DNA of 10,776 nt from an uncultured Oscillospiraceae bacterium (GTDB lineage: Bacteria; Bacillota_A; Clostridia; Oscillospirales; Oscillospiraceae), in contig CAKTZK010000051.1 of the NCBI GenBank assembly GCA_934635515.1, forward strand, positions 1-10,776, in the 5' to 3' direction. Position 1 is the first letter of the stretch; each line of letters starts with the position of its first letter. Below the pieces are notes generated by a model. It had not been told where the DNA came from. It did not search any database and saw only the letters and a list, made by a program, of their open reading frames with translations. A program made the translations under genes and the position numbers. Below are positions 1 to 7,606 of the stretch, piece after piece.

Positions 1-374
1 TCGCTGTGAAGATAATGGGCTACGGCCCCGGCCACGGTGACCGGCTCCTCCGTCAGGGCGGCGCAGTGGACGGTGATGCCCGCGGGCTTATTGAGAACCA
101 GCAGGTCTTCATCCTCCCAGAGAATGGCAAGGGGAAAGTCCACCGGGTGCAGGTTGGGATTGTGGCAGGGGGGATCGGACACGTCCACGGTCAGCCGGTC
201 CCCGGTGCGGCACCGGGCCGCCACGGTGACGGGAGCGCCGTTGAGGGTGATGCCGCCCTCACGCCATTTTACGGACTTGAGCAGAGTGGAGGACAGGGCA
301 AAATGCTGCCGAAGCAGGTGCTTCACGGTGTCACCGTCCTCCCGAACGGTGACGATATGGGTAAGGAATCTCAT
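1..374 (-). CDS. RluA-family pseudouridine synthase, N-terminal part (truncated by window edge)
   Basis: This frame starts at an ATG at 374 and stays open to the window edge, giving 124 residues. A strong GGAGG (384-388) lies 9 bases upstream of the start. The N-terminal third (about residues 1-60) resembles the small S4-like RNA-binding domain, with 'ITLNGAPV' and 'CRTGDRL' segments. It is followed by 'EDLLVLNKPAGITVH' (about residues 88-102), the hallmark start of the RluA/RluC/RluD catalytic domain. The family isomerises specific uridines of rRNA or tRNA to pseudouridine. The HRLD segment with the catalytic aspartate would lie outside the window, so activity and RNA target cannot be judged. 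It is divergent from the ferredoxin gene, with only 78 bases between the two starts, so the two probably have back-to-back promoters. The family call is firm; the subfamily is unknown. Confidence 0.85.
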   Translation of the reverse strand, partial: MRFLTHIVTVREDGDTVKHLLRQHFALSSTLLKSVKWREGGITLNGAPVTVAARCRTGDRLTVDVSDPPCHNPNLHPVDFPLAILWEDEDLLVLNKPAGITVHCAALTEEPVTVAGAVAHYLHS

Positions 375-397
375 AAAATAGGGCCTCCGGGGTAGCG

Positions 398-426
398 TTT
401 TCAAGCGGAATGTGCTAAAATATAAA
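398..426 (+). promoter_or_regulatory. Weak candidate promoter for the DUF362 ferredoxin gene
   Basis: TTTTCA (398-403) and TATAAA (421-426) are separated by 17 bases, a fair sigma-A arrangement that would start transcription near 433. An overlapping alternative is the extended -10 TGCTAAAAT (413-421), which has no good -35 partner. It is the only promoter-like sequence in the short divergent gap. Confidence 0.35.
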
Positions 427-452
427 AATCAAGTGGAAAAGGAGCGAATTCA

Positions 453-1556
453 ATGGCATCTAAGGTATATTGGGCGGATCTGCGTGCAGACTTCCGTGAA
501 AATCTGCAGCAGAAGCTGACGCGCCTGATGAAGACCGCCGGCATGGGCGAAATTGACTTTGAAAACAAGTATGTAGCGATCAAAATGCACTTTGGCGAGC
601 CGGGAAATCTGGCTTTTCTTCGTCCCAACTGGGCGAAAACCGTGGCAGACTTCGTGAAGGAGCGGGGCGGTAAGCCGTTTTTGACCGACTGCAATACCCT
701 TTACGTAGGCGGCCGTAAGAACGGCCTGGACCATCTGGATACAGCCATGCTCAACGGCTTTAACCCCATGACCACCGGCTGCCAGGTGATCATTGCCGAC
801 GGTATCAAGGGCAATGACGAGGCCGAGGTGCCGGTGGTTGGCGGCGAATATGTGAAGACGGCGAAGATCGGCCGGGCGGTGATGGACGCGGATGTGTTTA
901 TCTCCCTGACCCACTTTAAGGGCCATGAGTCTGCGGGCTTCGGCGGCGCTCTGAAGAATATCGGCATGGGCTGCGGCAGCCGGGCCGGCAAGATGGAGCA
1001 GCACAATGCGGGAAAGCCCCATGTGGAGCAGGAGCACTGCGTGGGCTGCAAAATGTGCACCAAGATCTGCGCTCACAGCGCTATCACAGTGAAGGACCGA
1101 AAGGCATCTATCGATCACAACAAGTGCGTGGGCTGCGGCCGCTGCATCGCTATCTGTGCCCGCAACGCCATCACCGTGAACTTTGACGAGTCCCACACCA
1201 ATCTGAGCCGGAAAATGGCGGAGTACACTAAGGCGGTGGTGGATGGCCGTCCTTGCTTCCATATCTCCCTGGTCATTGATGTGTCGCCCAACTGCGACTG
1301 CCACTCCGAAAACGACGCAGCCATCGTGCCCAACGTGGGGATGTTTGCCTCCTTTGACCCGGTGGCGCTGGACATGGCCTGCGTGGATGCGGTGAACGCC
1401 CAGACTCCCGTGCGGGGTACCGCCGCCGACGATGGGGACTGCCACGACCACGACCATTTCCACCGCATCCACCCGGACACCGACTGGAAGAGCTGCCTGG
1501 AACACGCCGAGAAGCTGGGCCTGGGCACCCGGGAATATGAACTGGTGAAGATCTAA
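453..1556 (+). CDS. DUF362 domain protein with two [4Fe-4S] ferredoxin motifs
   Basis: This 367-residue protein starts at ATG 453, with AAAAGGAG at 437-444. Residues about 35-180 are the first half of a DUF362 domain ('KMHFGEPGN', 'SLTHFKGHESAGFGGALKNIGMG'). A bacterial-type dicluster ferredoxin is inserted next: C196-x2-C199-x2-C202-x3-C206 and C225-x2-C228-x2-C231-x3-C235. The DUF362 fold then resumes ('VSPNCDC', 'GMFASFDPVALDMACVDAVN', about residues 278-315). A Cys/His-rich stretch near 330-340 (C330, H331, H333, H335, H337, H340) could bind an additional metal. No signal peptide or membrane segment is seen, so it should be a cytoplasmic iron-sulfur electron-transfer or redox protein. Proteins of this layout are common in anaerobic Firmicutes, but their reaction and partners are not established. 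It is transcribed alone and ends at a strong terminator. Confidence 0.9.
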   Translation: MASKVYWADLRADFRENLQQKLTRLMKTAGMGEIDFENKYVAIKMHFGEPGNLAFLRPNWAKTVADFVKERGGKPFLTDCNTLYVGGRKNGLDHLDTAMLNGFNPMTTGCQVIIADGIKGNDEAEVPVVGGEYVKTAKIGRAVMDADVFISLTHFKGHESAGFGGALKNIGMGCGSRAGKMEQHNAGKPHVEQEHCVGCKMCTKICAHSAITVKDRKASIDHNKCVGCGRCIAICARNAITVNFDESHTNLSRKMAEYTKAVVDGRPCFHISLVIDVSPNCDCHSENDAAIVPNVGMFASFDPVALDMACVDAVNAQTPVRGTAADDGDCHDHDHFHRIHPDTDWKSCLEHAEKLGLGTREYELVKI

Positions 1557-1580
1557 AAACACTGAAATAGGACCTGCCGC

Positions 1581-1622
1581 GCATAGGACTTTCTTCCGAA
1601 GAAGGAAGTCCTATGCTTTTTT
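1581..1622 (+). terminator. Rho-independent terminator after the DUF362 gene
   Basis: A 16-bp stem (1581-1596 pairing with 1601-1616, one G-U pair) with the tetraloop CGAA is followed by six T residues (1617-1622). It starts 24 bases after the stop codon. The orientation of the T tract fits plus-strand transcription only. Confidence 0.93.
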
Positions 1623-1644
1623 GCATCGAGGAGAGCAGAGCGCT

Positions 1645-1710
1645 ATGTATCTGTTTTTAACAAATATGAATAAACTGAAAAGAATTTCTCTTTCGACACA
1701 ATCACCTTGA
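1645..1710 (+). CDS. Possible 21-residue small ORF (doubtful)
   Basis: An ATG at 1645 opens a 21-codon frame ending in TGA at 1708-1710; the peptide begins MYLFLTNMNKLK. It is preceded by GAGGAG (1628-1633), about 11 bases upstream. It lies in the AT-rich gap between the DUF362 terminator and the promoter of the next gene, and its stop overlaps the -35 box of that promoter. There is no clear promoter of its own downstream of the terminator, so it may well be chance. It is listed because of the ribosome binding site and because no other gene explains the stretch 1623-1700. Confidence 0.15.
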   Translation: MYLFLTNMNKLKRISLSTQSP

Positions 1711-1735
1711 TTAAAAATTGCTCTTATGGTAAAAT
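1707..1735 (+). promoter_or_regulatory. Sigma-A-type promoter of the TIM-barrel gene
   Basis: TTGATT (1707-1712) and TAAAAT (1730-1735) are separated by exactly 17 bases. TG at 1727-1728, one base before the -10, makes it an extended -10 promoter. Transcription would start near 1742, giving a leader of about 30 bases before the GTG start at 1772. Confidence 0.7.
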
Positions 1736-1771
1736 TGGTTAACATAAGATTTAACGGAAAAGGGTGAGACG

Positions 1772-2482
1772 GTGAAAGAAAAGTTTGTACCCACCTACGA
1801 GGGGGAGCTGCGCAAACATGCGCTGCAGATACCCCGGTGCATCAGCGAGTGCAGCGGCATCCGGGTGTTCGGGCGGCGCATTAAGTCGCTGGTTTTTTCT
1901 ACGGATGTGGCTATCATTAAGAACATCAATGCAGACGCTGTTATTGCCGTATATAATTTTACACCCCAGCCCAGCATAACGCAAGCTATAATCAGCGTGT
2001 CGGATGTGCCGGTGTTTGCCGGGGTGGGCGGCGGCTACACCAACGGGCAGCGGTCTGTGAACATGGCCGCGGCTGCGGAGCAGCTGGGCGCCTTCGGCGT
2101 GGTGTGCAACGCCATGATCACCAACGATGCCATCCGCGACATCAAGAGCATGGTGGAAATACCGGTGGTGTTCACGGTGGTGTCAGAGCATGTGGATCTG
2201 GACAAGCGCCTGGCGGCCGGGGTGGACATTGTGAATGTGTCCGGCGCGGCGCGGACGCCGGAGATCGTGACTGAGATCCGGGCGAAATATCCGGAGCTGC
2301 CCATCATCGCCACCGGCGGGCCTACGGATGAGACCATCCTGGCGGCTATCCGGGCCGGGGCCAACGCCATTACATACACGCCGCCCAGCAGCAAGGACCT
2401 GTTTGCCAAGGACATGCAGGAGTACCGGGACTGGTACGAGGCCCATCGCAGCCAGGTGGATGAGATGCTCAATCAGGAGTAA
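1772..2482 (+). CDS. TIM-barrel-like protein of unknown function (often labelled 'hydrolase')
   Basis: This 236-residue soluble protein starts at GTG 1772; GGAAAAGGGTG (1756-1765) just upstream serves as ribosome binding site, and no other in-frame start fits. Alternating beta-strand and helix segments suggest a TIM barrel: 'AVIAVYNFTP' (57-66), 'VFAGVGGGYT' (81-90), 'AFGVVCNA' (107-114), 'PVVFTVVSE' (131-139), 'VDIVNVSGAA' (151-160), 'PIIATGGPT' (177-185) and 'ANAITYTPP' (197-205). The late 'ATGGPT' and 'GANAITYTPP' turns resemble the phosphate-binding loops of barrels such as ThiE, TrpC or NanE, so a phosphorylated ligand is likely. I recognise similar proteins in many Clostridia, usually named only 'hydrolase', but know of no demonstrated reaction. 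It has its own promoter and terminator, so the neighbours give no functional clue. Confidence 0.82.
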   Translation: MKEKFVPTYEGELRKHALQIPRCISECSGIRVFGRRIKSLVFSTDVAIIKNINADAVIAVYNFTPQPSITQAIISVSDVPVFAGVGGGYTNGQRSVNMAAAAEQLGAFGVVCNAMITNDAIRDIKSMVEIPVVFTVVSEHVDLDKRLAAGVDIVNVSGAARTPEIVTEIRAKYPELPIIATGGPTDETILAAIRAGANAITYTPPSSKDLFAKDMQEYRDWYEAHRSQVDEMLNQE

Positions 2483-2507
2483 GACGGGCGGAAATCCGGC
2501 TTGAGGG

Positions 2508-2541
2508 AAAAATCGGAGAGGGGAAACCCTCTCCGATTTTT
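2508..2541. terminator. Bidirectional terminator between convergent genes
   Basis: A perfect 11-bp stem (2512-2522 with 2527-2537) carries a GAAA loop and is flanked by an A tract on the left (2508-2512) and a T tract on the right (2537-2541). It can therefore stop transcription in both directions: the TIM-barrel gene ends 25 bases to the left and the amidohydrolase gene ends 14 bases to the right. Confidence 0.92.
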
Positions 2542-2555
2542 ATGTGGTGTTTCAG

Positions 2556-3911
2556 TTACATGGCCAGGTAGGCATCGCACTTCTGATTAGCCTCAAAGGC
2601 GACCTTTTCCTCGTCGATGGTGGTGAGCTGGCCGTGCTCCACGGTGACCTTGCCGTTGACCACCGTGTAGTCCACAGGGCCCCGGACGCCCACGGTGCCC
2701 AGGACGGACTTGGGATCATAGCAGGAGCCCACAAGCTCCAGGCGGCGGCTATCGATCATAAACAGGTCGGCGCACTTGCCCTCAGCAATCTGGCCGATAT
2801 CGTCCCGGCCCAGCAGACGGGCACTGCCACGGGTGGCCATCTTCAGAATGTCGTAGCCGGTGGGGGCCTCACGGCTGGAGTTCAGCCGGTGCAGCAGGAA
2901 GGCCACCCGCAGCTCCTCCATGAGGCTGGAGCCGTCGTTGGAGGCGCTGCCGTCCACGGCCAGGCCCACGGGCACGCCCAGCTTCAGCATCTCCGGGATC
3001 CGGGCGATGCCGGAGGAGAGCTTCATGTTGCTGATGGGGCAGTGGGCCACGCCGGTGCCGGTCTTGGCCAGGACCCGCAGCTCCTCGTCGTTAAAGTGGA
3101 TGCCGTGGGCGTACCACACGTCGTCGCCGATCCAGCCCAGGCGCTCCATGTACTCCAGGGGGCGGACACCCTCGCGCTGGAGCATGAAATTCTCCTCGTC
3201 CTTGGTCTCACACAGGTGGGTGTGCAGGCGCACACCGTACTGCCGGGCCAGGATGGCGCTCTCACGCAGCAGGTCGGCGGAGACAGAGAAGGGGGAGCAG
3301 GGGGCCAGGGCCACCCGGTGCATGGCGCCGTAGGAGGTGTCGTGGTACTGCTCGATGACCCGGGCGGAGTCCTTCATGATCTCGTCCACAGTCTGGACCA
3401 CGCTGTCCGGGGGCAGGCCGCCGTCCTTCACGCTCAGGTCCATGCTGCCCCGGCTGCAGTACATGCGGATGCCCAGCTCGTCGGCGGCGGCAAACTGGGT
3501 GCCCAGCAGGTCGCCGGCGTGGGCGGGGAAGACATAGTGATGGTCAAAGCAGGTGGTGCAGCCGTGCTTCATCAGCTCGCCCATACCCGTGAGGGAGGAG
3601 AGGCGGATCACATCGCTGTCCAGATTCTTCCAGATCTCATAGAGGGTCTTGAGCCAGTCAAACAGCTCCATATTTTGGACTTTGGCCAGGTTGCGGGAGA
3701 AGACCTGATAGAGATGGTGGTGGGTGTTCACCAGGCCGGGGTAGCAAAGCATGTGGGAGCCGTCGATGGTACGGTCAGCGGTGGCGTCCAGATCGGCACC
3801 GATTTTTTCGATGAAGCCGTCCTTGCACAAAATGTCCACATGGGTCAGGACCCGGTCGCTGTCGTCGCAGGTGACAAGCTGGGAAATGTTTTTGATCAGC
3901 AGGGTAGACAT
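2556..3911 (-). CDS. Amidohydrolase, probable 8-oxoguanine deaminase (TrzN/AtzB-like)
   Basis: This 451-residue cytoplasmic enzyme belongs to the amidohydrolase superfamily of cytosine/guanine/S-adenosylhomocysteine/triazine deaminases. The mononuclear metal site is intact: H64 and H66 in 'NTHHHL', H232 in 'HTHLCE' with E235 as the proton-transfer residue, H269 in 'YAHGIHF', and D320 in 'VDGSASND'. The segment 'NTHHHLYQ...FDWLKTLYEIW' (residues 62-94) is typical of enzymes characterised as 8-oxoguanine deaminase (EC 3.5.4.32), which convert 8-oxoguanine to urate. Those are frequently misnamed hydroxydechloroatrazine ethylaminohydrolase. E. coli SsnA has a different sequence around these motifs, so this is not SsnA. 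The start ATG 3911 has AAAGGAGG (3919-3926). It lies downstream of a nucleoside-type ABC transporter on the same strand, which supports a purine substrate. Another purine or pterin substrate remains possible. Confidence 0.82.
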   Translation of the reverse strand: MSTLLIKNISQLVTCDDSDRVLTHVDILCKDGFIEKIGADLDATADRTIDGSHMLCYPGLVNTHHHLYQVFSRNLAKVQNMELFDWLKTLYEIWKNLDSDVIRLSSLTGMGELMKHGCTTCFDHHYVFPAHAGDLLGTQFAAADELGIRMYCSRGSMDLSVKDGGLPPDSVVQTVDEIMKDSARVIEQYHDTSYGAMHRVALAPCSPFSVSADLLRESAILARQYGVRLHTHLCETKDEENFMLQREGVRPLEYMERLGWIGDDVWYAHGIHFNDEELRVLAKTGTGVAHCPISNMKLSSGIARIPEMLKLGVPVGLAVDGSASNDGSSLMEELRVAFLLHRLNSSREAPTGYDILKMATRGSARLLGRDDIGQIAEGKCADLFMIDSRRLELVGSCYDPKSVLGTVGVRGPVDYTVVNGKVTVEHGQLTTIDEEKVAFEANQKCDAYLAM

Positions 3912-3936
3912 AGTTTATCCTCCTTTAATTCATAAG

Positions 3937-3970
3937 AAAAAGAGTAGGCCCGGATGGGCCTACTCTTTTT
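3937..3970. terminator. Terminator-like hairpin between the permease operon and the amidohydrolase
   Basis: A perfect 11-bp stem (3941-3951 with 3956-3966) has a four-base loop and is flanked by AAAA (3937-3940) and TTTT (3967-3970), extending pairing to 15 bp. On the minus strand the RNA hairpin is followed by UUUUCUUAUG. It begins 10 bases after the stop of the second permease and ends about 10 bases before the amidohydrolase ribosome binding site. It can act as a terminator, or as a partial terminator within one transcription unit. Confidence 0.85.
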
Positions 3971-3979
3971 TGTACGGTG

Positions 3980-4975
3980 TCAGCGTTCCTCGCGGAAGTA
4001 GGAGAGACCGAGGGACGCAGGGGGCTGGTCCTCGCGCTTTTTACGCAGGGACACAACAATCAGCACCACCAGCGTGATGACATAGGGCAGCATCTTGTAG
4101 AGCTCCTTGATAGCCATCTGGCCGCCGGGGGTGGGCAGATAGATATTCAGGATATACAGGCCGCCGAAGAGGATGGAGGCCAGGATGCTGACATTGGGAC
4201 GCCAGATGGTGAAGATGACCAGCGCAATGGCCAGCCAGCCGCGGTCGCCGAAGGCGTTGTTGGACCAGACGCCGTTGGCATAGTCCATAACGTAGTACAG
4301 ACCGCCCAGACCCGCGATCATGGAGCCGATGCAGGTGGCCAGGTACTTGTACTTGGTGACGTTGATGCCAGCGGCATCGGCGGTGGATGCACTTTCGCCC
4401 ACGGCGCGCAGGTGCAGGCCGGGACGGGTGTGGTTCAGGAAGTAGGAAGCGCCCAGAGCCACAATGATGGCCAGATACGCCAGGAAACCATAGGACAGGA
4501 ACAGCTGGCCAAACCAGCCGGTTGTGGTGGCGCCGGGGAGCGTGGTCTTGAAGCAGACACTGGTGTTGGTCAGGGCGATGGAGGGGACCTCACTGCCCGT
4601 GAGCTTAATGAGAGAGCCGCCGAAGAAGTTGCCGACGCCCACGCCGAAGGTGGTCATGGCAAGACCGGTAACGTTCTGGTTTGCCCGGAGGGTAACGGTG
4701 AGGAAGCAGTAGAGCAGACCCATCAGCAGAGAGCCCAGCAGGGAGCTGAGAATGGGGATAAGTACTGCCAGGAAGGGATTCAGCGAGCCGCCGGCGGACT
4801 GCTCATAGAAGAACGCGCCGATAACGCCGCTGATGCCGCCTACGTACATGATGCCGGGAATACCCAGGTTCAGGTTGCCGGACTTTTCGGTGAGGATTTC
4901 GCCGGTGCTGCCGAACAGCAGGGGGATACCCTGCATGACCGCACGGGGGAAGAAAGATATAAAGCTAAAATTCAT
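3980..4975 (-). CDS. ABC transporter permease, NupQ/YufQ-like (nucleoside/BMP-type importer)
   Basis: This 331-residue polytopic membrane protein of the BPD_transp_2 family has roughly eight to ten hydrophobic segments. The N-terminal signature 'GEILTEKSGNLNLGIPGIM' (residues 25-43) is diagnostic of the second permease of BMP/nucleoside ABC importers such as B. subtilis YufQ (NupQ). It forms a heterodimeric channel with the permease encoded just upstream, driven by the double ATPase. The stop codon of the first permease is only 3 bases before this ATG (4975), and the AAGGAGG lies across that stop, so translation is coupled. The length is normal for the family and no key segment is missing. 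Specificity cannot be read from the sequence; family members carry purine nucleosides, other nucleosides or simple sugars. Confidence 0.92.
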   Translation of the reverse strand: MNFSFISFFPRAVMQGIPLLFGSTGEILTEKSGNLNLGIPGIMYVGGISGVIGAFFYEQSAGGSLNPFLAVLIPILSSLLGSLLMGLLYCFLTVTLRANQNVTGLAMTTFGVGVGNFFGGSLIKLTGSEVPSIALTNTSVCFKTTLPGATTTGWFGQLFLSYGFLAYLAIIVALGASYFLNHTRPGLHLRAVGESASTADAAGINVTKYKYLATCIGSMIAGLGGLYYVMDYANGVWSNNAFGDRGWLAIALVIFTIWRPNVSILASILFGGLYILNIYLPTPGGQMAIKELYKMLPYVITLVVLIVVSLRKKREDQPPASLGLSYFREER

Positions 4976-4978
4976 CCG

Positions 4979-6070
4979 TTACGCCTCCTTCTTGCTGCTC
5001 TTGCGCAGGGTGACCTTATAGGTGATAAAGAACTCGGTAGCAATGATGAAGAAGAGGATGATACCGGTCAGAATATCAGCAAAGGACTGATTCAGGCCCA
5101 GGGAGCTGGAAACCTCGCTGGCGCCGCGGTCCATGGTTACCAGCAGCAGAGAGGCAGCGATCATGATAAAGGGATTAAACTTGGACATCCAGGAAACCAT
5201 GACGGCGGTGAAGCCGCGGCTGTCCACGATGGTGGTGGTAAGAGTATGGTCGATGCCGGAGGTCATAAGGAAGCCCATCGTGGCGCACAGGGCACCAGAG
5301 AGGACCATGGTGCGGATGATGACCCGGTCCACCTTGATGCCGGCATAGCTGGCGGTACGCTGACTTTCGCCCACCACGGCGATCTCGTAGCCGTGCTTGC
5401 TGTACTGCAGATAGATGTACATAAGGCCGGTCATCAGAGCCACGATCAGAATGGGCAGCAGATACTCGTTGCCCAACTCCGGGAGCCAGCCGTCCTTGGT
5501 GGTCTGGTTGACGATACCGATCTTACCGGCGCCCTTGGGCACCTCCCAGATGATGATGAAATAGGAGGCCAGCTGCATGGCTATGTAGTTCATCATCAGG
5601 GTGAACAGCGTCTCATTGGTGTTCCACTTGGCCTTGAAGAAGGCGGGCAGGAAGCCCCACAGGGCACCGGCCAGCAGGGAAGCCACCAGGGAAATGAGGA
5701 TCATCAGTGCGCCGGGGACCTTGCCCTCCAGCAGGATCATGCAGGTGGTGGTGGCCAGGCAGCCTACCAGGGTCTGACCTTCGGCACCGATGTTCCAAAA
5801 GCGCATTTTAAAGGCGGGGGTCACGGCCAGGGAGATACCCAGCAGGACGGCAACATTCCGCATCGTTACCCAAATACGGCGGGAGGTGCCGAAAGCACCG
5901 GAGAGAATGGTGCCGTACACGGCGATGGGATCTTTGCCGGTGAAGATCGTGGTGACCAGGCCACAGAAGACCAGGGCCAGCAGCAGGATCCCGCCGCGGA
6001 TGGCCAGTGCCCGAGGCAGAGGCAATGCATCACGCTTGGAGATCTGGAAAAGAGATTGCTTTTTATGCAT
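4979..6070 (-). CDS. ABC transporter permease, NupP/YufP-like (nucleoside/BMP-type importer)
   Basis: This 363-residue inner-membrane protein of the BPD_transp_2 family has about ten hydrophobic segments after a basic cytoplasmic N-terminus of around 25 residues. The family motifs 'FKMRFWNIGAEGQ' (87-99) and 'NTNETLFTLMMNYIA' (150-164) are the typical signatures of the first permease of BMP/nucleoside importers (YufP, NupP). The ATG at 6070 overlaps the stop codon of the ATPase gene by 8 bases (ATGCATAA), and its GGAGG lies inside the end of the ATPase gene, so the two are translationally coupled. It would pair with the NupQ-like permease immediately downstream to form the channel. The sequence appears intact and of usual length. 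Confidence 0.92.
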   Translation of the reverse strand: MHKKQSLFQISKRDALPLPRALAIRGGILLLALVFCGLVTTIFTGKDPIAVYGTILSGAFGTSRRIWVTMRNVAVLLGISLAVTPAFKMRFWNIGAEGQTLVGCLATTTCMILLEGKVPGALMILISLVASLLAGALWGFLPAFFKAKWNTNETLFTLMMNYIAMQLASYFIIIWEVPKGAGKIGIVNQTTKDGWLPELGNEYLLPILIVALMTGLMYIYLQYSKHGYEIAVVGESQRTASYAGIKVDRVIIRTMVLSGALCATMGFLMTSGIDHTLTTTIVDSRGFTAVMVSWMSKFNPFIMIAASLLLVTMDRGASEVSSSLGLNQSFADILTGIILFFIIATEFFITYKVTLRKSSKKEA

Positions 6071-7598
6071 CGACTTTGCCTCCTTCTACGCGGGTCATCA
6101 GAGCGCCCACTTCGCGTTTATCGGTCTTGCGGGCATCCACTACGCCGGAAACCTGACCGCCGCAGAGGACCACGATCCGGTCGCACAGCTCCAGCAGCAC
6201 ATCCAGGTCCTCGCCCACGTACACAACGGCGACGCCCTTCATCTTCTGCTCGGTGAGCAGGTTATAAATGGTGTAAGAGGTGTTGATGTCCAGACCGCGG
6301 ACGGCATAGGCGGTCATCAGCACAGAGGGCTGCTGGGCGATCTCACGGCCCACCAGGACCTTCTGCACGTTACCGCCGGACATACGGCGGACGGGGAAGC
6401 TGGTGCTGGGCGTGACCACCTCCAGCTCCTGCCAGATACGCTGGGCCAGGGCCTCGGGATCCTTACGGTTGAGGAACAGGCTCTTGCCCTTGCGCCAGGA
6501 GCGCAGCATCATGTTGCCGGTCATGCCCATGGAGCCCACCAGGCCCATGCCCAGGCGGTCTTCCGGGACGAAGCTCATGGCGATGCCCTTCTTGCGGATG
6601 TCCATAGGATCCAGACCAACCAGATTCTTTTCCTCGCCGGTCTCGGGATCGGTATAGATGACGGAGCCGGACTTGATAGGATACAGGCCTGCGATGGACT
6701 CCAGCAGCTCGCGCTGACCGGAGCCGGCGATGCCCGCGATGCCCAGCACCTCGCCTGCGTTCATGGTGAAGCTGACATTGTCCAGACGCTTGACGCCCAG
6801 CTCATCGTACACGGTGAGGCCCTCGATCTTCAGGCGGGGCGCAACATTCACCGGATCGGGACGGTTGATGTTCAGGGTGACGCTGTGGCCCACCATCATG
6901 TCCGTGAGGGACTGCTGGTTGGCGTCCTTGGTCATCACATCACCGATGTACTCGCCCTTGCGCAGCACGGCCACGCGGTCGGACACGTCCAGCACCTCGT
7001 GGAGCTTATGGGTGATGATGATAAGGGACTTGCCATCGGCCTTCATGTTACGCATGACGGAAAAGAGCTTGTCGGTCTCCTGGGGCGTCAGCACGGCGGT
7101 AGGCTCATCCAGGATCAGAATGTCGGCGCCGCGGAAGAGCACCTTCACGATCTCCACGGTCTGCTTCTGGGAAACAGACATATCGTAGATCTTCATGTCG
7201 GGATCGATGTCGAAGCCATACTTCTCGCAGATATCCTTGACCTTCTGGCGGGCGTTGTTCAGATCCAGCTTGCCCTCCAGGCCCAGGATGATATTCTCCG
7301 TGGCGGTAAAAATATCGACCAGCTTGAAGTGCTGGTGGATCATACCGATACCAAGGTCAAAAGCGTCCTTGGGGGAGGCAATGGTCACGGGTTTGTCGTG
7401 GATGTAGATCTGCCCCTCGTCGGGGAAATAGATGCCGGAGAGCATATTCATCAGCGTAGTCTTACCACTGCCGTTTTCGCCCAGCAGGGACAAGATCTCA
7501 CCCTCATACAGTTCAAGGTTTACATCTTTGTTTGCAATAACCTTGCTTCCGAAGCGCTTGGTGATATTCTCCATTCTGATTGCGCATTTTTTTTCCAA
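6063..7598 (-). CDS. Double-domain ABC transporter ATPase, NupO/YufO-like
   Basis: This is a cytoplasmic ATPase with two fused nucleotide-binding domains that powers the two permeases downstream. Numbering from the TTG start at 7598 (511 residues, the usual family length), domain 1 has Walker A 'GENGSGKTT' (40-48), signature 'MSVSQKQ' (140-146), Walker B 'ILILDEPTA' (160-168) and switch histidine H197. Domain 2 has a loose Walker A 'GIAGSGQREL', the signature 'MSGGN' (406-410) and a Walker B region without an acidic pair, as is usual for the second domain of RbsA/NupO-type ATPases. The start is uncertain. TTG 7598 has AAAGGA at 7607-7612 with an 8-base gap, whereas the ATG at 7607 overlaps that element. 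Earlier frames are excluded because the predicted transcript starts near 7666. Domain 1's signature lacks the usual glycine (S-V-S-Q). Confidence 0.92.
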   Translation of the reverse strand: MEKKCAIRMENITKRFGSKVIANKDVNLELYEGEILSLLGENGSGKTTLMNMLSGIYFPDEGQIYIHDKPVTIASPKDAFDLGIGMIHQHFKLVDIFTATENIILGLEGKLDLNNARQKVKDICEKYGFDIDPDMKIYDMSVSQKQTVEIVKVLFRGADILILDEPTAVLTPQETDKLFSVMRNMKADGKSLIIITHKLHEVLDVSDRVAVLRKGEYIGDVMTKDANQQSLTDMMVGHSVTLNINRPDPVNVAPRLKIEGLTVYDELGVKRLDNVSFTMNAGEVLGIAGIAGSGQRELLESIAGLYPIKSGSVIYTDPETGEEKNLVGLDPMDIRKKGIAMSFVPEDRLGMGLVGSMGMTGNMMLRSWRKGKSLFLNRKDPEALAQRIWQELEVVTPSTSFPVRRMSGGNVQKVLVGREIAQQPSVLMTAYAVRGLDINTSYTIYNLLTEQKMKGVAVVYVGEDLDVLLELCDRIVVLCGGQVSGVVDARKTDKREVGALMTRVEGGKVDA

Positions 7599-7606
7599 GG
7601 CTGTCA

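Noticed and set aside
2556..3911. SsnA (putative aminohydrolase of the E. coli purine cluster) as identity of the amidohydrolase
   Set aside because: SsnA has a different first metal motif region (SHNHF-type) and surroundings, while this protein has the NTHHHLYQ/FDWLKTLYEIW pattern of 8-oxoguanine deaminase-like enzymes.
2544..3935. Long plus-strand open frame opposite the amidohydrolase
   Set aside because: The minus-strand frame has complete amidohydrolase metal-binding motifs; the plus-strand translation is a biased H/V/G/Q shadow.
3977..6256. Very long open frame on the plus strand opposite the permeases and the end of the ATPase
   Set aside because: It is antisense to well-supported membrane-protein genes, has a low-complexity G/Q/D/H-rich translation typical of the complement of GC-biased codons, and has no ribosome binding site or family motif.
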